The notes beneath the pieces were generated by a model. That model had not been told where the DNA came from, ran no database searches, and saw only the letters and a program-made list of their open reading frames with translations. A stretch of 64,000 nt of DNA from Cotesia glomerata (lineage: Eukaryota > Arthropoda > Insecta > Hymenoptera > Braconidae). The stretch spans positions 8,060,001-8,124,000 of the forward strand of contig NC_058158.1 in assembly GCF_020080835.1 (NCBI RefSeq), in the 5' to 3' direction. This document shows, piece by piece, positions 55,797-64,000 of the stretch. The position numbers and the translations under genes were made by a program. The stretch's first letter is position 1, and every line of letters begins with the position of its first letter.

Positions 55797-56588
55797 CTAG
55801 CAACCTTGCAGTCAATATGTGACTGTCGTGACTTTTGAACTGTAAATAAATAAAATTTTGCTGTATTAAATAATGAATTTTATTAAATTGTACTGTACTT
55901 TATTAACTATTGACGTTTTTAAAGATATAAGCAGATGTTACACTCATCAAGAGCTTTCATTTGAGTACCCACATGCATTTTTGATATATTTTTCATATAT
56001 ACATATATATAATATATATAAATATATGAAAAATTGATGTGGGTACTTAAATGAAAGGTCTTGATGAGTGTTACATCGGGGTGAGCTTATATCTTTAAAA
56101 ATGTCAATCGTTCACAAGATATTTGTTAAATTGCACTGTACTTTCATAAATATTGACGTTTTTAAAGATATAAGCTCATCCCGATGTTATACTCATCAAG
56201 AGCTTTCATTTGAGTACCCACATGCATTTTTGAAATATTTTTCATATATACATATATATATAATATATATAAATATATGAAAAAATGATGTGGGTACTTA
56301 AATGAAAGGTCTTGATGAGTTACATCGGGGTGAGCTTATATCTTTAAAAATGTCAATAGTTCACGAGATACAAGGTCATTTCTTAATTATGTATCTAGAG
56401 ATTTTTTGGAATGCAGCGTAAATACTTATCGTCATAAATTGACTATTGGTGAGAATGATATGAAACCTTGAAAAGGCACAACTTTAGGTCAAGACTTTTT
56501 TAATGATACCAAATTTAACCATAAAAACCGATTTTATCATATAAATACACTGGCTACAAAATTTTGCTTATTCTCTTAAGAATATAGA
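55797..56588 (-). mobile_element. Non-autonomous Helitron, copy 7
   Basis: CTAGCAACCTTGCAGTCA at left (complement of hairpin and CTAG end) and complement of TCTATATTCTTAAGAG at right; A/T flanks. Two inverted-repeat modules, about 55,920-56,100 and 56,165-56,350. Confidence 0.85.
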
Positions 56589-57204
56589 TAAAATAATAAC
56601 CTTAACCATGATCTATTGAGCATCAATAAATAAATAATGATAATAATAATCTTGATCTGTCTCATCGCATCGTAAGTTGTATTGATAACCTTTGATTTGA
56701 AACTAGCGTGAATTTCCCTGAACTATTTATAATGTTTAAATAAAATAATATTAAATGAGTTAATTTGTCCTCTAGTTATTTCGATAAAAAATCGCCGGAA
56801 ATAATAATCTAAGTTAAAAAATATAACATAAATTTTAATCGCAAACATTTGTATTTATAATGAAGGGTCATTCTTATTTTTTTATGGTTTGATGATGCTC
56901 GTAATATCAAGACTAATAATTGTATTATTTACGCTATGAGAATTAGACAGATGTAAGAAAAAAATACCAGCGAATGAACGCGGACGCGATATAATGCGAT
57001 GGATACTAAAAAATAAATTTCAAGGTCATTAACCGAAAATTGATCAATCATCTTGGGTGCTAATGTGTTCACCAATATTCGTCATTAAATATAAACAATT
57101 GGTAGAATAGAGACGACTTAAACAGCCGTCACGGAGAAACAACAAAGAGGCAACCTGATGTTGATGTTGACGATGACGATGATGATGATGGTGCTAAGCA
57201 ATGC

Positions 57205-57242
57205 TATATAAGATGATCGTACGGCGTGCGAACTTAGTCATT
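57205..57242 (+). promoter_or_regulatory. TATA box and initiator of the large Pro/Glu-rich gene
   Basis: TATATAAG at 57,205-57,212 and an initiator-like CTTAGTCATT at about 57,233-57,242, so about 30 nt apart. Upstream at about 57,090-57,105 is TATAAACAATTGG, a forkhead-type TAAACA next to an E-box; forkhead factors drive silk genes in some insects, so this is worth noting but not strong. Confidence 0.6.
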
Positions 57243-57432
57243 CTCTTGGCAACTCCGACGATACAACTTAATTGATTGTGCATTGATTGGAATTATTTAT
57301 ATTTTCCGTACTCTTAAGAGTACTTGATTTCTTATTTTAAAAAGAGTACGTCCTTAAAGATTTTTTTTTTTACAATAATAATTTTAAATTCTGAGATCAT
57401 TTTTATTTGTGTAGCAACCAACTGGGCAGGTA

Positions 57433-60400
57433 ATGGATATCAAGGTCATTGCGTGTGTTGTTTTGATCCTCGTGAGTATGAGTGAAGGTATGTGTTTTCA
57501 CTTTCTTTGTATTCACTTTTATCAGTAATAATTTTATTAATCATAGTTACAATTTATCAAAACATAATCATTAAGTATTTTTTTTAGCATATTCTTCGCA
57601 GTTTCATTTAATTAAAAAATTTTTTATCATTTTATAATCTTTTAATAATTTTTTTTTAACATTAAATTTATATTTTTATTTGTAAAAATCCTTTAGCAAT
57701 TTTTTTTAATAACCCGCTTATTAATTTTTAAATAACTTGATCTTGAAAAGAAATGTTTTTTATAATTTTATATACACAAGTGTTAATAAATTTCAAGCGA
57801 ATAAATTTAAATATTTATAAATATCTTTAAAAAAAATTTCTGCATTATTTTTTTATATAAAATAAATTAATAGTTGAAATTAAAAAAAAACATCTTTTAG
57901 GATTTTTAGGCCAGTCATTTCTTAATATAGAAATTATTAAAAGATTATTAAAATACAAAAGGATATAATTATAGATTGTTATCATATGAATAAACAATCT
58001 GTAAAAACAATAATAAAAATTTCCTTTAGCAACTCTTTACTGTAATTGGTACAATGATAAAAAACAAAATCTAAATGCTTATCTTAGTATGAAATTAATA
58101 TTTGTACAGGTTTTTTATTTTTAAAGCCCGTGAAGGATTAATATTTATTCACCAATAATTTAATATGTATATATAGCTTTGTAAGTTTTATTTAATCAGC
58201 CTCTGCACAGCTCGGCACTAATTATAATCTTTCGATAAAATTATTTAATTTATCAGAAATTACTGTCATTAATCGTATAACATGCATCGTCAAAAATGTC
58301 ATTATTAGTGAGAAAGAAAAGAAGTCGTGCTATTTGCATTTTGTCAAAAAGGTGATCTGGGCGTGCCATTGAGGGATCTTACCAACGGCAAGTTTCTCTA
58401 TACTCACGAATCAAGGATACGGAAACGGGAAGCACTTGGTGGCGATGTTAATACAAAAAAAACTATTAAATCTAATGAAGCAATACCTGACTATGACTCT
58501 GCTTTGGATCCTATTGAACCCTCGCCGGATGCTGATGATAATTATGATCCTTATACCGATCCTCCTCCAGAACCTACCACTGCGAAACCTAAAACTAAAC
58601 CACCTACTAAAAATCCGGTTAAGTCGCCGTCGAAACGACCTAGTCCTGGGGTCAAAAGTCCGCCAGCTAAACCTAAAAATCCTACGACACCCAAACCAGC
58701 TCCAACTCCTGATCCTGATACTATGAGTAATGAAGATAAGCCTGAAATACCGGAGGAGTCTCCTGATGAGCCTGAAAAACCGGTTGAAAAGCCGGAAGAT
58801 CCGAATAAAGTGGATGAAAGTAAAGAGGAGCCTGTAAAGGGTAAAAAAAGTCCTAAAAATAAGAATCCTGTTGAGAAACCGGAGCATCCGAATAAGAAAC
58901 AGGACAGTCAACCTGAACCTGAAGATGATAAAGAGCCTGAAACTCCTGAGGGGGAAAATGAAAATCCGGAAGAAGAACCTGAAAGTCCTAAGGAAGAAAA
59001 TGAGAATCCGGAAGAAGAACCGGAAAATCCAGAGGGTGAAAACGAGAATCCTGAAAAAGAGCCCGAAAATCCTGAGGAAGAAGAACCTGAAAGTCCTGAG
59101 GGAGAAAATGAGAATCCTGAGGAAGAACCCGAAAATCCTGAAGAAAAACCAGAAGAAGAACCAGAAAATCCTGAGGGAGAAAATGAGAATCCAGAAGAAG
59201 AACCTGAAACTCCTGAGGAAGAAAATGAAAATCCGGAAGAAGAACCTGAAAGTCCAGATGACAATGAAAAACCTGAAGAAGAAAATGAACAGCCTGAAGA
59301 AGATAATGATTCACCAGACGAACCTGTTAACAATAAAAAAACTCCACAAAGTAGGAGTAAACCTGACAAACCTAAAAGTAACCCTAATAATGCTAAGGGA
59401 GCTAAAAATAAGCCCCAAAAGCCTAAAGATGATAATAAATCCGAAGAACCATCTGACAATGAAGAGAAACCTGAAGACAAACAACCAGATGAGCCTGTAA
59501 ACAACACAAAACGCCCGAAAGATAATAAGAATAAACCTAAACCTCCTCGAAACAATAAAAATAAACCTCAAAAACCTGCTGAAGATGAAGATAAACCGGA
59601 AGAACCTACTGACAATAATGAAGACCCAACAGATGATGAAGGTAACTCTGAAAACCCAGAAGAACCAAATGATAATGATAATGAACCTGAAGATGAACAA
59701 CCTGATGAGCCTAATGAGCCTACAAAGAATACCAAAAGTCCAAAAGACAATAAAACTAAACCCCAACCTTCTAAAACTAATAAAAATAAGCCAAAACAGC
59801 CTGAAGATGACGAAAAGCCAGAAGAATCTACTGATAGTGATAACGAGCCTGAAGAACCAACAGAAAGCGAACCCGAAGAACCAAATAACGAGGAAGAAGA
59901 ACCTGAAGAGCCTGCAGAAGAGGAGGAGCCCACAGAAAAGCCTAAAACCAAAAAACCTCAAAAACCAAGAACTGATGTTAAATCTCGTCCTTCAAATAGA
60001 CCAGCTACAAGACCTCCTCCGCCTTTTCCAACATCAGAACCCGATGATGAACCATCTCCTCCAACTCGTCTAACCACTAGACCACCTCCGCCGTTCTCCA
60101 GGCCAAAGCCAGCACCTAAACCCCAAAGACCAACGCGTAGAACACCTACCACCGAAAGTCCTGAAGTTGATGACGAAGATCAACCAGATCCTAACGAAGA
60201 AGACCAACCAAACGAAGACCCAGTCACTGAACCACCAGCCGTAAAAGGTCCAAAACGACCTGGCGTTAAAAATACTTCGAAACCCTCTCCAAGACCTACG
60301 CCACCGAGCCAAAGTCCTTCACCAACCAGACCAACCAAAAGGAAACCCAAAACCACTACCACTACCACTACTCCTGCTCCTGATGATGAAGACGATACTC

Positions 60401-63021
60401 CTGATACTGATACTGATCCAGAAGCTTCGGAACCAGAAGAAGACGAATATATCCGTACGACCACTCCTAAACCTAAACGACCTTCCGGAACTAAGCGACC
60501 AACCACTCGACGACCTCCTAAACGTCGCACCACTACTACACCTGCTCCTGAAGAGGAGGAGGAGGAGGAGCCAGAAGAAGAAGAGCAACCCGAGGAGCCT
60601 GAAAATCCTGAAGACCCCGATTCAAATCCGGCTCCAGACTTTTCTCCAAGGTTTGGTGAAGACCATGAAGAAGATCCCAGTTCTTCAAACCCTTCAAAGT
60701 CTCCATCACAGCCAGACAATTCAGCGTACCCACAAAATCCTTTCCTCAACCCAAACATGGGAGCTGGCAGTTTCGCGTCTGCTAGCGCAAGTGCAAGTGC
60801 AAATGCTAATGCTAATTCCAATGCTAATGCCAATGCCAATGCTAACGCATTCTCATCAGCAACAGCACAAGGTCCCTGGCCCGACTATGTGCTGAGAAAA
60901 CTCCCTCCAAACCTGCGTCCCGACAATTTCAACCCCAACCTTCCCTACCCCATGCAACCGAGAAATAATTTCCCAAACAACCAAAACTTTGGCACAAAAG
61001 GTTCTCCCTCTATTTCTGCACCTCCTTCTCAATCTAATCCAAATTACACCCCAATCATCAGTATGTCCGGCACATTCGATTTAAATGATCCTTCTAAACG
61101 CAAAAATCCTTTCTTGCCCGATCGCAAAAGCAGTGGCCCTAACGGTTATGGTTCTCCGCTAAACTCAAACCCAAACAATAACAAAAACAACAATAATAAC
61201 AATATTGACGGTAAAAAAAATTCAAACAACGGGAATAATCCGGCAGGAGCCGGTGCACAGAGTTACGCAAGTGCCAGCTCAAATGCCTATGGAGGGCCTG
61301 GACCTTTCGGCGGCTTCGGACCTTTCTCATCCCCGTTTATTAGCGGAAGATTCGGTGGAAATGATATCAACGGATTCCCGTCCTTAGGTATGATGAAAAT
61401 AAAAACAAATTATCAATGGGGTAGTGGATCAAATCGACATCATTCTTTCTGTCACAGGATGAGGACATATTCTACTATATATTATATACAGAAAATGCAT
61501 GAATTTAAAATCGATCTTTTTTTTATTAATTATTATTTTTTCACAGCATTTTACTAATTTTATATGATAAGTAATCACAAATTACACCTCTATAATATAA
61601 TTGATCATTGCATGTGTAGGTAAAACAATAAATAATGCATTTTATTTTTTACTTGTGGAAGATTTTAATTTTCAAACAGGTTTTTATTCATAGTTAAAAG
61701 CATGTAAATGGTAATTATAATAATTATTGGTATCATATTAATTTAATATTAATTTTTCAGTCTTGCTCGGAAGTTCATTTATATTTTCATAAGGCGTACA
61801 TTATTAATCAATATTACGGCTGCCCAGTTTCAAAACACAGTACACGGAAAGAACAAAATGACACTGGATATCATCCCAGATTATACTGATTGAAAAAAAT
61901 TTCAGATAGTAGCTAGTATAATCTGAATTACAATGAGTATAATCCAGATATCATTGAGTATAATCTAGGATGATATCCAGTGTCATCTTGTTCTTTCCGT
62001 GTAACTAACATTTAGAAATTTTTAAAAATTTTTCTTATTAAAAAAAAAATTTTGCCTGCCAAATTGATGAAAAATTTGATTTAAGAATATAAAATACTTG
62101 AATATAAATATTTTTAAGAAAAAATACTTGAAATTAAGGTCTAAAAGTTATAAAAAATGCAGCAATATTAAAAAAAAATTAGGTATAAAAATTTTGTAGT
62201 TACTGTGTTTTAAAATTGGTCAGCCGATTATTCTTATTGACTTTTTCTTATCAGAAATATATATTGTTTGTGAATTATCTTCATTAACTTTGTAATTTAA
62301 TATCAGGATACCAAAATGACTGGCTGGAAAAAGTTCAGCGTCAAAACAGAGAGTGGTTAGAAAAAGTTCAAGCCCAAAATGCGGCATTTAACCGTCAAGC
62401 CGCAAACAACCAGTAAGTGGAATATTAATTTGATTTTTAATTAAAATTAGTATAATATACATGTCGCTTCACTTTGGTGGTGGTTTATCTAATTAGCTTG
62501 TTATATTATCTGTACGTAAATAAGAGGTCCTGGCGCGTGGGCGATCGGTTCTGCTTCTATAACCGATTCTGCACCAATGCGTCCCGACACTAGAGTTTTC
62601 ACGCGTACTCATGTTACGTATCCCTTGGTGATGGGTACACCTTTCCCCGGAGGCTACGAAGGTCTGCCGCAGTTTCCTTCTAGGTGATGGTTTTATCGTA
62701 ATCATGATAATAATAATAATAATTACGCTTTTGTATGTTGGCTATTGTATTAATTTAAATTAATTTTGTTTTTTTTTTATTGTTTGTTAGCCATTAATTG
62801 TGGTAATTATTTTTTAAACTAGATTTGGGAACAATGGATTTAGCGGTGGATTCAGCTCTGGAGGCGGCTCTAGTAGCAGCTCCAGCAGCAGCAGCAGCTC
62901 TGATGGCACTCTTGGTGGTAATTTTGCTTCTAGCTCCGGTGGTGATTCCGGAGGAGCTTGGGCTTCGGGCATCGCCAGTTCTGGAACTCAAGGAAGTTAT
63001 CAAGCTGGTGCTTTTGGACCC
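57433..63021 (+). CDS. Large secreted Pro/Glu/Lys-repeat protein with SA/NA blocks, incomplete at 3' end
   Basis: Exons: 57433-57487 (signal peptide MDIKVIACVVLILVSMSEG), 58352-61387 (1,012 residues), 62307-62412, 62525-62683, 62823-63021, all GT-AG and in phase; 1,185 residues so far, continuing beyond the window. After a convertase-type site RIRKR the protein has: Asp/Pro-rich and Lys/Pro/Thr-rich parts; about a dozen PEEENENPEEEPE-type repeats; longer repeats with NNKNKPQKP; a Pro/Thr part with TRPPPPF and Thr runs; an acidic block; then an alternating SASASASANANANSNANANA block; an Asn/Gly/Ser part; a short Gln/Asn/Trp helix (NDWLEKVQ repeated twice in exon 3); and Gly/Ser-rich exon 5. 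Entirely structural in character. Resembles silk, glue or cuticle matrix proteins; not identified with a named family. Confidence 0.85.
61841..62002. mobile_element. Palindromic MITE of 162 bp, TIRs about 45 bp
   Basis: Left TACACGGAAAGAACAAAATG and right complement continue inverted through ACACTGGATATCATCC and AGATTATACT with few mismatches. Nearly the whole element forms one hairpin. In the second intron of the Pro/Glu-rich gene. Confidence 0.75.
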
Positions 63022-63107
63022 GTAAGTTATTTTTTAATTTATTATATTTTTTTTTTTTTGGTAATTTTTGATCAAAAATTAAAATTTTAATGTCAAAAAT
63101 AATTTTT

Positions 63108-63306
63108 CTTCCCTCCGGGCGGAAAGCGTCAATTTTCCGCCCGCTGCGCTAAATGAAAATGCCGCTTTCCACCTCCGTCGAGGAGAAAAATAGTATTCTC
63201 ACCACGGGCAGGAAATAAGAAAGCCTCAGATCACATGTTTGTCGACCTCGGCTTCGCCTCGGTCAACAATTACATGTAATTTGAGACATTTCTTATTTTC
63301 CTGCCC
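63108..63306. repeat. GC-rich fold-back repeat with CCTCGGCTTCGCCTCGG hairpin
   Basis: GGGCAGGAAATAAGAAA near 63,216 is repeated inverted as TTTCTTATTTTCCTGCCC near 63,290; in the loop lies GACCTCGGCTTCGCCTCGGTC, itself a hairpin. Left of it CGGGCGGAAAGCG and TTTTCCGCCCG form another hairpin. Shares the CCTCGGCTTCGCCTCGG core and AGAAAAATAGTAT with the fold-back at 40,245-41,240. Lies in the intron after exon 5 of the Pro/Glu-rich gene. Confidence 0.6.
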
Positions 63307-63483
63307 TAGATGTGTAATATACTAATATATATTTTATAAAAAAAATATAATTTATAAAAAATATAATTTATAAAAATATTATATTCAAGTATATAAAAAA
63401 TAAAAGAAATTAAATAACTTACAAACAAAGCAGAGAAGAAATTAGCTCTTAATATTCTATCCTGTAAAAAAATTTATATATTA

Positions 63484-64000
63484 TCTATATTATTAAGGAA
63501 TTAAGCAAAATTTTGTGCCCAGCGTATTTATATGATAAAATGGGTTTTTATGGTTAAATTTGGTGTCGTTGGAAAAGTCTTGACCCGGAGTTGTGCCTTT
63601 TCATGGTTTCATATCATTCTTACCAATAATCAATTTATGATGATAAGTATTTAGGCTGCATTCGGAAATGCTCTATCTGTAGATACATAATTAAGAAATG
63701 ACCTTTTATCTTGTGAAATATTGACATTTTTAAAGATATAAGCTCATCCCGATGTTATACTCATCAAGACCTTTCATTTGAGTACCCACATGCATTTTTG
63801 ATATATTTTTCATATATACATATATATAATATATATAAATATATGAAAAATTGATGTGGGTACTCAAATGAAAGCTCTTGATGAGTGTAACATCGGGATG
63901 AGTTTATATCTTTAAAAAAGTCAATATTTCACAAGATACAAGGTCATTTCTTAATTATGTTAAGTTGCACTGTACTTTCTTCACTATTGATGTTTTTAAA
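63484..64000 (+). mobile_element. Non-autonomous Helitron, copy 8, cut by window end
   Basis: Begins TCTATATTATTAAGGAATTA after an A; one full inverted-repeat module at about 63,730-63,920 and the start of a second at 63,985. The CTAG end is outside the window. Confidence 0.82.

Noticed and set aside
58411..60839. Long opposite-strand and shifted frames (Arg/Phe-, Ser/Gly- or Leu/Lys-rich) over the large Pro/Glu-rich exon
   Set aside because: Shadows of a repetitive codon pattern; no start, splice or composition support, while the + frame has a signal exon and continuous phases.
1201..64000. Tandem inverted repeats considered as a CRISPR array
   Set aside because: Units are about 190-bp inverted repeats within Helitrons in a eukaryotic genome; no spacer structure.

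Overview
The window is nuclear DNA of an insect, most likely a hymenopteran and plausibly a parasitoid wasp. It is strongly AT-rich, the genes have many short introns, and it holds the C-terminal half of the replication/clock protein Timeless (timeout type), several secreted Ser/Asn/Ala- or Pro/Glu-rich silk-like proteins, and dense non-autonomous transposons. The taxonomic guess is inference. All exon models were built by hand from splice signals plus unbroken reading phase.

Layout. 1-13,200: no gene seen; Helitrons, MITEs, a tandem repeat block and a CTCF-like site. 13,209-26,626 (+): eleven exons of timeout, ending with the PARP1-binding-type domain and an acidic tail; introns are loaded with Helitrons, microsatellites and fold-back elements. 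28,627-34,849 (-): two tandem genes for related secreted proteins with an unrecognised helix-plus-strand repeat, furin-type sites and CxxC or Cys-rich tails. 37,945-39,494 (-): a double cystine-knot (knottin-like) gene and a neighbouring copy that appears to be a pseudogene. 39,730-41,729: a 2,000-bp hAT element with an 8-bp target duplication, carrying a fold-back element and a piggyBac-like MITE. 43,543-46,832 (-): Ser/Asn/Ala-rich silk-like protein. 49,134-50,981 (-): small secreted coiled-coil protein. 51,749-56,588: nested Helitrons and a TA-flanked TIR element. 57,433 to beyond 63,021 (+): a large secreted Pro/Glu/Lys-repeat protein with Ser-Ala/Asn-Ala blocks, continuing past the window.

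Themes. Five secreted-protein genes (28.6-63 kb) share one plan: a 46-79-nt first coding exon holding only the signal peptide and ending in phase 1, followed mostly by phase-1 introns, and in four of the five a TATA box about 30 nt from a CAGT- or TAGTC-type initiator. They look like a cluster of co-expressed gland (silk, glue, venom or cuticle) genes; which tissue cannot be told from sequence. The main repeat is a Helitron family (eight copies) whose body is built from about 190-bp perfect-looking inverted repeats.
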